Source of the DNA: Saprospiraceae bacterium
Lineage (GTDB): Bacteria; Bacteroidota; Bacteroidia; Chitinophagales; Saprospiraceae
DNA length: 64,000 nt
Direction: 5' to 3'
Assembly (NCBI GenBank): GCA_013001975.1
Contig: JABDKX010000162.1
Coordinates: forward strand, 24,060 to 88,059
A program made the position numbers and the translations under genes. The notes under the pieces are model-generated. The model was not told the DNA's origin. It was given only the letters and a program-made list of their open reading frames with translations, and did no database searches. This document shows, one piece after another, positions 42,250 to 51,946 of the stretch (the first letter of the stretch is position 1; the number at the start of each line of letters is the position of its first letter).

Positions 42250-43881
42250 TTAGGATTTCTCCAAAAATGGATATCTATAATCCGTCGGTGCACAAAAAGT
42301 TTCTTTTATTGTCCGTGGAGATAACCATCTGTATAAGTTAAGGATCGAACCAGCTTTATCATTGGTTCCAGATGCTCTTGCACCTCCAAACGGTTGCTGC
42401 CCTACTACTGCTCCTGTTGGTTTGTCATTGATATAAAAGTTTCCAGCAGCATTAGATAACGCTTTGCTAAGATACGCTATATCGTTTCTCTCTTGACAAA
42501 AGATCGATCCAGTCAATGAATATGGTGATGTAGTATCTACTAATTTCAATGTTTCGTCAATTTTCTTATCATCGTAAACGTAGATCGTTAAAACAGGTCC
42601 AAATACTTCTTCACACATAGTTAATGTGGTAGGCTTCTCAGCTAGAACAACTGTAGGATGAATAAAATAACCTTTAGACTTGCTGAATTTACCGCCTACT
42701 ATAATTTTTGCATCTTTTGAAGCTTTTACTTTCTTAATATAGCCGACAATCTTATCATATGCTTTTTCATCGATAACAGCATTCACAAAATTTGTAAAGT
42801 CTTCAACAGGGCCAACTTTCAAAGATTTGACATCTTTTATGAGACCCTTTTTTACTTCACTCCACATAGATTTTGGAATATAAGCTCTTGAGGCTGCTGA
42901 ACATTTTTGTCCTTGGTATTCGAATGCGCCTCTGGTTAAAGCTGTGATAACTTGCCCTGCATTTGCAGAAGGATGAGCAAAGACGAAATCTTTACCACCT
43001 GTCTCACCAACAATTCTTGGATAAGATTTATAATTACCTACATTTTGTCCAATCGTTTTCCAAAGATGATTAAAGACACCTGTACTACCCGTAAAGTGTA
43101 AACCAGCAAAGTCTGGGTGACTAAAAACAGCATCTCCTGCTTTTGGTCCTTCTACAAAAACCAAGTTGATAACACCATCTGGTAATCCTGCTTCTCTAAA
43201 CATTTTCATTATAAAATGTGCAGAATATACTTGAGAGTCTGCAACTTTCCAGACTACTGTATTTCCTAATAATGCTGGAGTAGCCGGTAAGTTTCCTGCG
43301 ATTGCCGTAAAGTTGAAAGGTGTTATGGCAAATACAAAACCCTCTAGCGGTCTGTACTCCATTCTATTCCAAACTCCTTCACTACTTTCGGGTTGCTGTG
43401 CATATATTTCAGTCATATATTTCACATTAAACCTTAAGAAATCTACAAGTTCAGCTATAGAGTCAATTTCAGCTTGCCAAGCATTTTTTGATTGACATAA
43501 CATGGTCGCTGCACTAAATTCTGCACGGTATGGGCCTGCTATTAAATCTGCTGCTTTCAAGAAAATAGCCGCTCTATCTTGCCAATCCATATTCTCCCAC
43601 TTCTCTTTTGCATTTAATGCTGCGTTTATCGCAGAATTTACATGAGATTTTGTTCCTCTATTAAAAGTCCCCAAATTATGCTTTATGTCATGTGGTGGAG
43701 ACATTGCTATTTTATTCTTTGTAAAAACGTCTTTCCCATTAATGACCATAGGAATGTCTATCTTCTGACCTCTTAATTTCTTCAAAGCAGCTTTTAATGC
43801 TTTCTTTTCACTACTCCCTGGTGCGTAGTTTAAACAAGTTTCATTTTTTACTTCAGGCGTTTTATAAATTGCGTTTGCCAT
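42250..43881 (-). CDS. pruA: L-glutamate gamma-semialdehyde (P5C) dehydrogenase
   Basis: 543 residues, the single-function type. Aldehyde dehydrogenase motifs: catalytic Cys in YQGQKCSAASRAYIPK, Glu in IVGETGGKDFVFA, FTGSTGVF for NAD+ binding, and EEVFGPVLTIYVY. The N-terminal GTFNRGTKSHVNSAI region fits P5CDH. It oxidises glutamate semialdehyde to glutamate with NAD+, the second step of proline degradation. Proline dehydrogenase is not in this window. It starts 3 bases after coaD on the same transcript. Confidence 0.95.
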   Translation of the reverse strand: MANAIYKTPEVKNETCLNYAPGSSEKKALKAALKKLRGQKIDIPMVINGKDVFTKNKIAMSPPHDIKHNLGTFNRGTKSHVNSAINAALNAKEKWENMDWQDRAAIFLKAADLIAGPYRAEFSAATMLCQSKNAWQAEIDSIAELVDFLRFNVKYMTEIYAQQPESSEGVWNRMEYRPLEGFVFAITPFNFTAIAGNLPATPALLGNTVVWKVADSQVYSAHFIMKMFREAGLPDGVINLVFVEGPKAGDAVFSHPDFAGLHFTGSTGVFNHLWKTIGQNVGNYKSYPRIVGETGGKDFVFAHPSANAGQVITALTRGAFEYQGQKCSAASRAYIPKSMWSEVKKGLIKDVKSLKVGPVEDFTNFVNAVIDEKAYDKIVGYIKKVKASKDAKIIVGGKFSKSKGYFIHPTVVLAEKPTTLTMCEEVFGPVLTIYVYDDKKIDETLKLVDTTSPYSLTGSIFCQERNDIAYLSKALSNAAGNFYINDKPTGAVVGQQPFGGARASGTNDKAGSILNLYRWLSPRTIKETFCAPTDYRYPFLEKS

Positions 43882-43883
43882 AC

Positions 43884-44366
43884 TTATGATATATAATATT
43901 TTTGTTTCAAATCTAAATAAATACTTTCAGGTACAAAGCTACTTACGTCACCTTTGCCTTTGATAATTTCTCTTACTATCGTACTACTGATATGGTTGAA
44001 TTCAGGTTGTGAAATGAAGAACACTGTTTCTAACCCTTTGCCAATGATATTGTTTAATTGAGATATTGTTTTTTCATAATCAAAATCAGAGGCATTTCTT
44101 AAACCTCTAATAAGGTAATTTGCTTTAATATCCTTGGCAAAATTAACTGTGAGTCCTTCATAAACTTCAACAAAGACATTATCAAAATCTGACATCACAT
44201 TTTCTAACCAATCTACACGTTGTTTTAGTTCAAATAAATACTTCTTTTGAGAGTTTTGCCCTATGGCAACATAAATTTTATCAAACAGTGGAATAGCACG
44301 TTTAATAATATCTACATGACCGGTCGTGATAGGATCGAAAGATCCTGGAAAAATGGCTATTTTCAT
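43884..44366 (-). CDS. coaD: pantetheine-phosphate adenylyltransferase CoaD
   Basis: 160 residues with the nucleotidyltransferase motif FPGSFDPITTGHVDIIKRA (TxxH-type), LIRGLRNASDFDYE, and ISSTIVREI. It transfers AMP from ATP to 4'-phosphopantetheine in coenzyme A synthesis. It is encoded just before pruA with a gap of 2 bases, a pairing without obvious metabolic link. Confidence 0.97.
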   Translation of the reverse strand: MKIAIFPGSFDPITTGHVDIIKRAIPLFDKIYVAIGQNSQKKYLFELKQRVDWLENVMSDFDNVFVEVYEGLTVNFAKDIKANYLIRGLRNASDFDYEKTISQLNNIIGKGLETVFFISQPEFNHISSTIVREIIKGKGDVSSFVPESIYLDLKQKYYIS

Positions 44367-44450
44367 ATCATTATATATTAATAAAAAACAACAGCTCAGT
44401 AAAACTGAAACGAAGATAATCTGTTTTCTTTAATAAAGAACCTCAATTAT

Positions 44451-45620
44451 ATGCAGCTACAAAAAAATAGCTTTCTTAATTATTTAAATCTGGGGATATT
44501 ATGTCTCTTATTATCATTTGGTTGCCAATCCGACACTAAAGTGAAATCACCTTTGGAAAAGCAATATTTTGAAGATTATGAGGCACCTAAATATAAATGG
44601 GGATTCTTAAATACCAAAGGGGATATTGTGATTGATCCTATCTATGATGATGTGAGGGATGCTAAGCAAGATCTTATAGCTGCAAATTTAGAGGGGAAAT
44701 GGGGATATATTAACCATAAAGGTAAAACAGTCATTCCTTTTATTTACCAACAAGCTCTTGACTTTAGTGAGTCCAGATCTTTTGTTCAAGATTTTGAAAA
44801 TCAGTGGTATTTAATAAACACTACCGGTGATAGCATTACGACATTACAATATTCAGAGTTTAAATCATTTAAAAACAATCATTGTGTTGTAGGTCAAGCT
44901 GATAAATGGGGCTTAATCAATCAACAAGGAGATGAAATTGTTCCAATAATTTACAATAAACTTACTCAAACTAGTTATGGATATCTGATAGCTCAACGAG
45001 GAGAAAAATATGGTATTATCGACACTTTGAATAATATTCTTCTTGCCTTTAATTATGATAAAATTTACACCTCAGAATCTGAAATACTAAGACTTAAATC
45101 GAATAAAAAGTACACATTTTATTCGTTATCGGATAATTCGAAATCGAAAACAAATTTTGACAAAGCATACAATTTTTATAACGATTTGGCTTTGGTTTCT
45201 AATAATGGCAAATCTTGGTTAATTAACAAATCTTATAAAAAAGTAGAAGATTTGGGATCATTAAATGTTTCTCCCATTGGTCAGGGTTTCTATAAATACA
45301 AATCAAATAATCGGTATGGAATAATAAATCCGAAAGGTGTTAAAATCACAAATCCTGAATTCGAACTTGTCAATCAATATAAAGCCGATCGGCTCGTTTT
45401 TTCTAAAAATGATTTATTTGGATATCTTGATGATAAAGGAAAAACCATCTTCCCAGCAGTATTTCCACTGGCATGGGATTTTTCTGGTACCCTAGCAAGA
45501 GTAATTGGACCAAGAGGAGTTGCATTTATAAATCGAGATGGCAAACTCATTTTTGAATCTCCTTATTTTGAGATACGAGATTATTATAATGGTATAGCGA
45601 GATACCAATCATTTAGATAG
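44451..45620 (+). CDS. WG-repeat lipoprotein
   Basis: 389 residues. Lipoprotein signal with lipobox LLSFGC (Cys25). The mature part is a run of WG (KWG-type) repeats: KWGFLNTKGDIVIDPIYDDV, KWGYINHKGKTVIPFIYQQA, KWGLINQQGDEIVPIIYNKL, KYGIIDTLNN..., and more degenerate copies to the end. These beta repeats mediate binding in outer-envelope lipoproteins; function unknown. It is monocistronic, between coaD (divergent) and lpdA. Confidence 0.88.
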   Translation: MQLQKNSFLNYLNLGILCLLLSFGCQSDTKVKSPLEKQYFEDYEAPKYKWGFLNTKGDIVIDPIYDDVRDAKQDLIAANLEGKWGYINHKGKTVIPFIYQQALDFSESRSFVQDFENQWYLINTTGDSITTLQYSEFKSFKNNHCVVGQADKWGLINQQGDEIVPIIYNKLTQTSYGYLIAQRGEKYGIIDTLNNILLAFNYDKIYTSESEILRLKSNKKYTFYSLSDNSKSKTNFDKAYNFYNDLALVSNNGKSWLINKSYKKVEDLGSLNVSPIGQGFYKYKSNNRYGIINPKGVKITNPEFELVNQYKADRLVFSKNDLFGYLDDKGKTIFPAVFPLAWDFSGTLARVIGPRGVAFINRDGKLIFESPYFEIRDYYNGIARYQSFR

Positions 45621-45636
45621 TTTTCTCAGTTTATCA

Positions 45637-45644
45637 TATATTTG
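45637..45644 (+). promoter_or_regulatory. lpdA -7 promoter element
   Basis: TATATTTG, an exact -7 element, 15 bases before the lpdA ATG and overlapping the palindrome TTTGCGCAAA (45641-45650), which could be an operator. The -33 element is weak. Confidence 0.45.
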
Positions 45645-45659
45645 CGCAAAATTTAGCAT

Positions 45660-47060
45660 ATGAGTTTCGATTTAATCGTTTTAGGGAGTGGTCCAGGTGG
45701 CTATCCTGCTGCAATCAGAGCATCTCAGTTAGGGATGAAGGTAGCCATTATTGAAAGAGAAAACCTTGGTGGTATTTGCTTAAATTGGGGTTGTATTCCA
45801 ACAAAAGCATTGTTGAAGTCTGCTCAAGTGTTTAATTATATTAATCACGCCGAAGATTACGGCATCAAAGTTTCTAAAGCAAGTCCTGATTTTGATAAAA
45901 TGATATCGAGAAGTAGAGGTGTTGCTGATGGCATGAGCAAAGGGATTCAATTCTTGATGAAAAAGAATAAAATCACAGTCATTGAAGGTGAAGGAAAATT
46001 AGTCCGCGGTAAAAAAGTTGTCGTGACTGATTCAAAAGGAAGCAAAAAGGAATACAGCGCTCCAAATATTATAATCGCAACTGGAGCAAGATCAAGAGCA
46101 CTACCAAATATTCCAATAGATAACAAAAAAGTAATCGGATATAGAAAGGCCATGACTTTACCTAAGCAACCAAAAAGAATGGTTGTGATCGGTGCCGGAG
46201 CTATTGGCGTCGAGTTTGCATACTTCTACAATTCAATTGGAACTGAGGTAACAGTAGTTGAGTTTTTAGAAAATGGCTTACTGCCAAGAGAAGATAAGGA
46301 TGTTTCAAAAGAGTTAAATAAGGTCTTCAAAAAAACAGGTGTAAATGTATTAGGCAATACAGCGGTCCAATCTGTTGACACGAAAGGAAAAACGGTTAAA
46401 GTGACCGTTAAGTCAAGAAAAAATGATAAGGAGGAAGTTATAGAGTGCGATGTTGTTTTGAGTGCCACTGGAATCATGCCAAACACTGAGGATATTGGAT
46501 TAGAGGTTTTGGGAATCAATAAAGGTAAGCATGGACATATTGAGGTAAATGAGTTTTACCAAACTAACGTTCCTGGTATCTATGCCATTGGAGATGTACT
46601 GGATACACCGGCGCTTGCCCATGTTGCAACTGCTGAAGGTATTACTTGTGTAGAGAAGATTTCTGGAATGAATGTTCAACCAATTAATTACAAAATAATC
46701 CCGTCATGTACATATTGTTCACCAGAGGTAGCATCCGTCGGACTTACTGAAGAAGCCGCAAAAGAAGCTGGCTATTCTTTAAAGGTTGGAAAATTTCCAT
46801 TTTCCGCTTCTGGAAAAGCAAGCGCATCGGGAGCGAAAGAAGGTTTTGTGAAAGTAATATATGATGAAAAATATGGTGAATTACTTGGTGCTCATATGAT
46901 TGGTTCTAATGTAACTGAAATGATTGCCGAAATGGTAGTTGCCATGAATCTTGAAACGACTGGACATGAAATCTTAAAATCCATACATCCGCACCCAACG
47001 ATGAGCGAGGCTGTAATGGAAGCAACTGCTGTTGCCTATGATGAAGTGATTCATTTATAA
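45660..47060 (+). CDS. lpdA: dihydrolipoyl dehydrogenase (E3)
   Basis: 466 residues. FAD-binding LGSGPGGYPAAIRASQLG, redox disulfide GGICLNWGCIPTKAL (Cys at ~40 and 45), NAD+-binding VVIGAGAIGVEFAYFY, IYAIGDVLDTPALAHVA, and the catalytic His-Glu pair in HPHPTMSEAVMEA. It reoxidises dihydrolipoyl groups of the pyruvate and 2-oxoglutarate dehydrogenase complexes or the glycine cleavage system, reducing NAD+. It has its own promoter and a strong terminator; the partner E1/E2 genes are not in this window. Confidence 0.97.
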   Translation: MSFDLIVLGSGPGGYPAAIRASQLGMKVAIIERENLGGICLNWGCIPTKALLKSAQVFNYINHAEDYGIKVSKASPDFDKMISRSRGVADGMSKGIQFLMKKNKITVIEGEGKLVRGKKVVVTDSKGSKKEYSAPNIIIATGARSRALPNIPIDNKKVIGYRKAMTLPKQPKRMVVIGAGAIGVEFAYFYNSIGTEVTVVEFLENGLLPREDKDVSKELNKVFKKTGVNVLGNTAVQSVDTKGKTVKVTVKSRKNDKEEVIECDVVLSATGIMPNTEDIGLEVLGINKGKHGHIEVNEFYQTNVPGIYAIGDVLDTPALAHVATAEGITCVEKISGMNVQPINYKIIPSCTYCSPEVASVGLTEEAAKEAGYSLKVGKFPFSASGKASASGAKEGFVKVIYDEKYGELLGAHMIGSNVTEMIAEMVVAMNLETTGHEILKSIHPHPTMSEAVMEATAVAYDEVIHL

Positions 47061-47081
47061 ATAGGAAAAAATAACAAACAT

Positions 47082-47111
47082 AAAAAGGGAAGTCAATTGA
47101 CTTCCCTTTTT
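47082..47111 (+). terminator. bidirectional terminator between lpdA and the DUF4249 gene
   Basis: AAAAAGGGAAGTCAA pairs with TTGACTTCCCTTTTT as a perfect palindrome of about 30 bases, flanked by A on one side and T on the other, serving both convergent genes. Confidence 0.92.
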
Positions 47112-47139
47112 TATTTAAAACAACTATTATTTAATCTTT

Positions 47140-48138
47140 CTAATAAATATTGAAGGTCTTAACATTAAAGCCTCCAAAAATACCCAAGCCATTTTCAATA
47201 TTTGAAAACAAATCTGAAGGTGAACTTCCGCTTGTGTTTTTAACCGCAGTTTGTTTATAGTTTTCATATGTCTGTAAGTATTCATACAAATCATCTGAAA
47301 CGGCCATTACAGTTAACTGAAAAATTGGTTGACCATTGGTTTCTGCATTTGAACTTCCTTCGACGATACCTTTCAAAATATCGTTATTAACAACCAAACG
47401 ATTCAATATTTTACCTCCTGTTTTTCCACTATCAGAAATAAATGAAGGTGAACTTAATGATGTTTGCTTATCACTAGAATCACTTTGTGAATCGTCAATT
47501 GCTGTAACTGCATAAGTATCTTCTGGAGAAACATTAAGTCTTTCGTTTGTAGGAGAAGTTTCTCCTTCAACTGATTGCAAAGGTTGTATAGTGTGAATCT
47601 CAGGGATTTCTATTTCTTCTGTATTGTCCAATCTTTCTTCATAAGTAAATGGAGATATTTCCCATACATAATAATTCTTTTCTCCGGGATCATCTTCGAT
47701 CTCTATATCTATTTCTATTGTCTCCAATCCATTTTGATCTAAAACAGCTTGAGAAATTACTGATACATCTAGGACACTAGGAACATAAGTTGTTGCTCTT
47801 ACTTGCGGGTTGTTTGGAACATCAACAATTAAGGAATATTCATGACCTTCAAATGGGTTTACCCCTCGGCAATATAATCCTGGTGACTTTTGCTCAAGAA
47901 AAAATGATTGTCCACTTGATTGATTAATCACGCGAACATCTGCATCAGAGATTAAACTGAAATCTGCGTCATCAAAAATAGATTTGGTGTAGCTCAGTTT
48001 GACGTTCCAAGTTGAATCTGTGGAGATTATGGAGTTCAAAACTATTTCGCGTTCAAATTCATCGGCTTCAAATGCGCGTCTGCTTTCACAAGAGGTCATA
48101 AAAGCAACAATTAATATTAGAAGGCTAAGTCTAAACAT
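47140..48138 (-). CDS. DUF4249 family lipoprotein
   Basis: 332 residues. Lipoprotein signal LIVAFMTSC (Cys17). The N-terminal part has the DUF4249 pattern of FEREIVLNSIISTDSTWNVKLSYTKSI, then DADVRVINQSSGQ and GLYCRGVNPFEGHEYSL, beta-rich as in carbohydrate- or peptide-binding outer-membrane lipoproteins. DUF4249 genes are usually paired with a TonB-dependent receptor carrying a CarboxypepD-like domain, as here, and probably form a surface lid. It has its own upstream gap of 199 bases with a TATGTTTG -7 candidate at 48184-48177. Confidence 0.85.
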   Translation of the reverse strand: MFRLSLLILIVAFMTSCESRRAFEADEFEREIVLNSIISTDSTWNVKLSYTKSIFDDADFSLISDADVRVINQSSGQSFFLEQKSPGLYCRGVNPFEGHEYSLIVDVPNNPQVRATTYVPSVLDVSVISQAVLDQNGLETIEIDIEIEDDPGEKNYYVWEISPFTYEERLDNTEEIEIPEIHTIQPLQSVEGETSPTNERLNVSPEDTYAVTAIDDSQSDSSDKQTSLSSPSFISDSGKTGGKILNRLVVNNDILKGIVEGSSNAETNGQPIFQLTVMAVSDDLYEYLQTYENYKQTAVKNTSGSSPSDLFSNIENGLGIFGGFNVKTFNIY

Positions 48139-48176
48139 TCACCCTAAAATATAACATTTTAAAGGAGAAAACAAAT

Positions 48177-48184
48177 CAAACATA
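48177..48184 (-). promoter_or_regulatory. -7 element of the DUF4249 gene
   Basis: Minus strand TATGTTTG is an exact TAnnTTTG match, about 39 bases before the ATG at 48138. No -33 TTG is seen. The rest of the gap 48139-48337 shows nothing recognisable. Confidence 0.35.
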
Positions 48185-48337
48185 ATTGACTATGAACGCT
48201 TTATAGATATATTTAAGAAAATTTGAATATATTATTCAATAAATAAAAAACTAAATTTTGTTCTTGCCAATTATTTGCACCAGTTTAATATTTAGATTAC
48301 AATCATTGAATTTTTTCCAAATTAAATTTGCCTATTA

Positions 48338-49291
48338 TCAGGAAAGAAATTTCTTCTTCGTCCATTTAAATACAGAAGAAAAATATAAATGGCCATTCAA
48401 ATAGGTAGCCCATTTATAAAATCGAATATCAAGCCAATCCCTAAAAGAAAACCACTTTTTAACCTTATGAGCTTTAATTTGATTTAGAATATTGCTTTTA
48501 TCAAGACCAAATACAGCAAAGTCTTCTGGATTAATGCCTGAGATATATTGAGACAAAACTTTCTTTCTATATGTAGAATCAAAAACAGATTTCCACTTTT
48601 CCAATGATTCATTACTTACTTTACTAAATTGGCGTGAGCCCGTTTGGTCTCCCAACCTTCCATCAAGTGAAGCCAATTCGTTTTGCTTTTCAAATTTAAT
48701 ATCTAAATATGCGCAAACATCTTTTAAAATACGATCAGAATTATCAACCAACTCCTCGTATTTTATAATCATTGAATTTTCATTTAAAGCCTTAAAGCCG
48801 TTAGCTAAGTTATGCCAACCCTCTTCGAGATCAATTGATACAGCAAATAATCTTTTAAATCTGTTGTTCCCCCACGTCGTCAAAATAGATGCGTAAATAT
48901 CCAAAGGGTTTCTAACTAAGAATATAAACTTACCGTTAGGATAAAGCTTTATGATATCTTCAATAATGAGATGATACCTAGGTGTTTTATCCAGAAAATA
49001 TTTTTCACCTTTGTTACATAATTGACTATAAATTTGGTCAGACATTTTTCTCACTCCGTCTAGGTAACCCTTTTCCCCATTTGGCAACTTAAGAATTAAA
49101 TCATTCAATGCTTTATGACCATTCAAGTGTGAGTATTCTGTAATCATGCCTTGCTCTTTTTTAGCATATAATAAAGGCAACAACAACCAAGGTTCTGAGA
49201 CGGAAGCAATTTCAGAATGTTGCATCATCAATCGTTGCAACAAAGTGCTTCCAGATCTTGGCATAGAAAATATAAATATTGGGCTCTTCAT
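48338..49291 (-). CDS. sulfotransferase family protein
   Basis: 317 residues, no signal peptide. The PAPS-binding 5'-phosphosulfate loop is IFSMPRSGSTLLQRLMM (residues ~6-22) and the 3'-phosphate motif is FIFLVRNPLDIYASIL (~121-136). These are the Sulfotransfer_1/3 motifs. Candidate acceptors are sugars, lipids or peptides; unknown. The gene lies between the TonB receptor and the DUF4249 lipoprotein, with a 71-base gap to the receptor and 199 to the lipoprotein, so it may act on a component or substrate of that system or be an unrelated insertion. Confidence 0.88.
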   Translation of the reverse strand: MKSPIFIFSMPRSGSTLLQRLMMQHSEIASVSEPWLLLPLLYAKKEQGMITEYSHLNGHKALNDLILKLPNGEKGYLDGVRKMSDQIYSQLCNKGEKYFLDKTPRYHLIIEDIIKLYPNGKFIFLVRNPLDIYASILTTWGNNRFKRLFAVSIDLEEGWHNLANGFKALNENSMIIKYEELVDNSDRILKDVCAYLDIKFEKQNELASLDGRLGDQTGSRQFSKVSNESLEKWKSVFDSTYRKKVLSQYISGINPEDFAVFGLDKSNILNQIKAHKVKKWFSFRDWLDIRFYKWATYLNGHLYFSSVFKWTKKKFLS

Positions 49292-49362
49292 TCGAACCTA
49301 AAAGTAACATTTTCATTAGAATTTTAGGTTTATGACTAAAAGAACAGAAATAAATTAATGCG

Positions 49363-51945
49363 TTACCAAGCCCAGGATAAATTGACTTGCGGCAAGATAG
49401 GATAAATTGATATTTTAACTAATTCAGGAGCACTTCCAGGAACCGCATCTTCCAAGTATTCATAAAATGGATTTCTTCGATCATAGATATTGTAAACACC
49501 TACATCAATAGTAAATTCAGTTTCGTTTTCTAAAATTCTTTTGACACTATAAAACAAATCTAAATGATGAAAACTTTCCAAGCGACTGTTGTTTCGCGAA
49601 GTTGGCACTAATACCGGTTCTTCACCTACACCTTCTTGAACTTTATCTGAAAGACTGTAAGCATTTCCAGTTCCATAAACCCAGTTAACTGAAAGTGATT
49701 TATATGAATCAAACTTATATTTGAAATTTGTTGCGATATCATGAGGTCGGTCAAATTTGTATGGGAATGCTTCACCTTTATCAATATTTTCAAATATTCG
49801 CTGTGATTTTGAAATCGTATATGCAAGACTGCCATCAAATTTAGTAGAATTAAAACGAGCAAAGAACTCTGCTCCGTAAGCTCTGCCTTTCCCAAGGGTC
49901 ACACGCTCTTCCCAGTTTGAATTATCAACTTCCACTTGAAACAATTCGTCATCGATAATAAAAGAATATAAAATATCAGAAGGATTTCTATACTCTATTA
50001 AATTATCAAATTGCTTATAAAATACTGAAGCACCCAATTGCCATCTATTTTTAAAATATTTATAATCTATAGAAAAATTATTGGATAATTCCGGAGGCAC
50101 CAAATTGGTACTGGGCACCCACAAGTCAGATGGAATTCCCAGTGCTGGGTTTGTCAATAAATGCGTAAACTGGCTTATTCGAGCGTAAGACAATTCAAAT
50201 AAGTTACCGTTGTTTTTGTAACTGAGATTTAAACGAGGATTTAAATATGTATACCTTGAATCCTTATTGAAAAATGCATTAAATCTAAAGCCAGTATTTA
50301 GCGTTATATTTTTGGTTAAATTATATTTGTTTTCGATAAATAATGAAAGTTCATTTGTCTTATAAATCGTATCTAATAATTCAGGAACTTCATTATTGGG
50401 AGTAAAATTTTCAGACTCCAATATCGAAGGCTGATTTGTATGATTAATAAGATCAAACCCAAATGTTGTTTTTCCAATTAGGTCATGATAGGTTTCTACA
50501 TAAGACTTTAATATAATGTCATCAATTTGTGAGTTGGATAATATATCAAACTGGCGAATACCTGTACTATCTTGAAGCAAATAAAGTAATTCATATGTAC
50601 CTCGAGACCTAAAGCTATAATCAGATATGCCAAGTGTAGTGTGCATAGAAATTCTTTCATTTATTAATAGATCCCAGTTGGCTGAAACAACTTTATTTCC
50701 CCAATTTATTCTGTTGTAATCCTTAAACCTATTTACCCCCAAAGTATTACGCTGGATTAACACCAAGTCTTCACCTAGATAAGCTGACAAACTCAATTTA
50801 TTACTTTGAGAAAACCAATGCGTAATTTTAGCATAACTGTCATTATACTTAAGACTCAAATCTTTTATATCTGTAAACTCTTTAACAATTGGTTCAACTA
50901 TATTTGAAAACAAACTAAATCGGCCATTTATATTTACAGAAGTATTGGGACCTAAAGGTCCTTCAAGATGCGCACTGATACCTTCTAGGCTTATTGAAAT
51001 TGCTCTTTCAAATTCTTTCCGATTGCCTTCTTTCAAATTAACATCAAGAACACCTGATATTTTCCCTCCGTACCTAGCAGGGAAACCAGATTTATATAAG
51101 GAAATATTTTTAATAGCTGACGGTATGAATATAGACGACAACCCTCCAAGGTGGCTACCTTCATATATGGGTATACCATCCATTAATATTAGATTTTGAT
51201 GAGGCCCTCCTCCTCGTATAATCAAACCGTTTTGACCCTCAGACCCATTGGATACTCCGGGGACACTTTTTAGATAAGCAAAGACATCAGGAAGTCCTCC
51301 TATGCTTTTAAATCTACTCACATCATTGGTTGTTACCTTCCTGTCTTGCTTAATCTTTTCTTGAGCATTTGGTGTAATAACAATATTAAAATCCAAAGCA
51401 GTCGTCAATGTAATTGTCTGACCTAAAGTAACTTTTTGACTAGGAACTATTTTCTTCCTTTTAAATCCTAAATTTTGAATAATAATGCCCTCATGATCGA
51501 TAGGAAATGTCAAAATAAAATGGCCATTAATATTTGATATTGTGGATGCACCTTTTTCTGTATAAATCGTTGCACCTATAATTGATTCTCCAGAAAAAGA
51601 ATCTATTATTGTTCCACCAATTGTAAAATTCGCAGCTTTGGAAAGGATAATTTTTTCTGATAGATCATTCTCAAATTCATAATCGAGAATCATTCTATTA
51701 CAGACGATTTCTAATAAATCTTCTAGTGGCATTTCTGCAGATAAGCCATCCAAGTTTATCTTGGATTCGAGATCTAAGCTAGAAGCATTAAAAACAAAAA
51801 AAGATTCTGTTTGATCTTCTATGGATGCCAACAAATTACTGAGAGTTGTTTCACCTTCTGGTACCTTAATTAATTGCTTGACTCCTTGCCCCAATAAACT
51901 TGAGGATATTATAAATGCACATATGATTATATGTACGATTTTCAA
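49363..51945 (-). CDS. TonB-dependent outer-membrane receptor with STN and CarboxypepD-like domains
   Basis: 860 residues. Signal peptide (1-~20), STN/secretin-TonB N-terminal domain (~25-105), which in FecA-type receptors signals to FecR, a CarboxypepD_reg-like domain (~108-190, GGTIIDSFSGESIIGATIY), plug (~200-310, LPDVFAYLKSVPGV, GLIIRGGGPHQNLILMDGIP) and a barrel (~330-860) ending in SWAW. It imports an unknown ligand using ExbB/TonB energy and reports occupancy to FecR and the ECF sigma factor. The start ATG lies 1 base after the fecR stop, so the pair is coupled. Confidence 0.95.
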   Translation of the reverse strand: MKIVHIIICAFIISSSLLGQGVKQLIKVPEGETTLSNLLASIEDQTESFFVFNASSLDLESKINLDGLSAEMPLEDLLEIVCNRMILDYEFENDLSEKIILSKAANFTIGGTIIDSFSGESIIGATIYTEKGASTISNINGHFILTFPIDHEGIIIQNLGFKRKKIVPSQKVTLGQTITLTTALDFNIVITPNAQEKIKQDRKVTTNDVSRFKSIGGLPDVFAYLKSVPGVSNGSEGQNGLIIRGGGPHQNLILMDGIPIYEGSHLGGLSSIFIPSAIKNISLYKSGFPARYGGKISGVLDVNLKEGNRKEFERAISISLEGISAHLEGPLGPNTSVNINGRFSLFSNIVEPIVKEFTDIKDLSLKYNDSYAKITHWFSQSNKLSLSAYLGEDLVLIQRNTLGVNRFKDYNRINWGNKVVSANWDLLINERISMHTTLGISDYSFRSRGTYELLYLLQDSTGIRQFDILSNSQIDDIILKSYVETYHDLIGKTTFGFDLINHTNQPSILESENFTPNNEVPELLDTIYKTNELSLFIENKYNLTKNITLNTGFRFNAFFNKDSRYTYLNPRLNLSYKNNGNLFELSYARISQFTHLLTNPALGIPSDLWVPSTNLVPPELSNNFSIDYKYFKNRWQLGASVFYKQFDNLIEYRNPSDILYSFIIDDELFQVEVDNSNWEERVTLGKGRAYGAEFFARFNSTKFDGSLAYTISKSQRIFENIDKGEAFPYKFDRPHDIATNFKYKFDSYKSLSVNWVYGTGNAYSLSDKVQEGVGEEPVLVPTSRNNSRLESFHHLDLFYSVKRILENETEFTIDVGVYNIYDRRNPFYEYLEDAVPGSAPELVKISIYPILPQVNLSWAW

Positions 51946-51946
51946 T

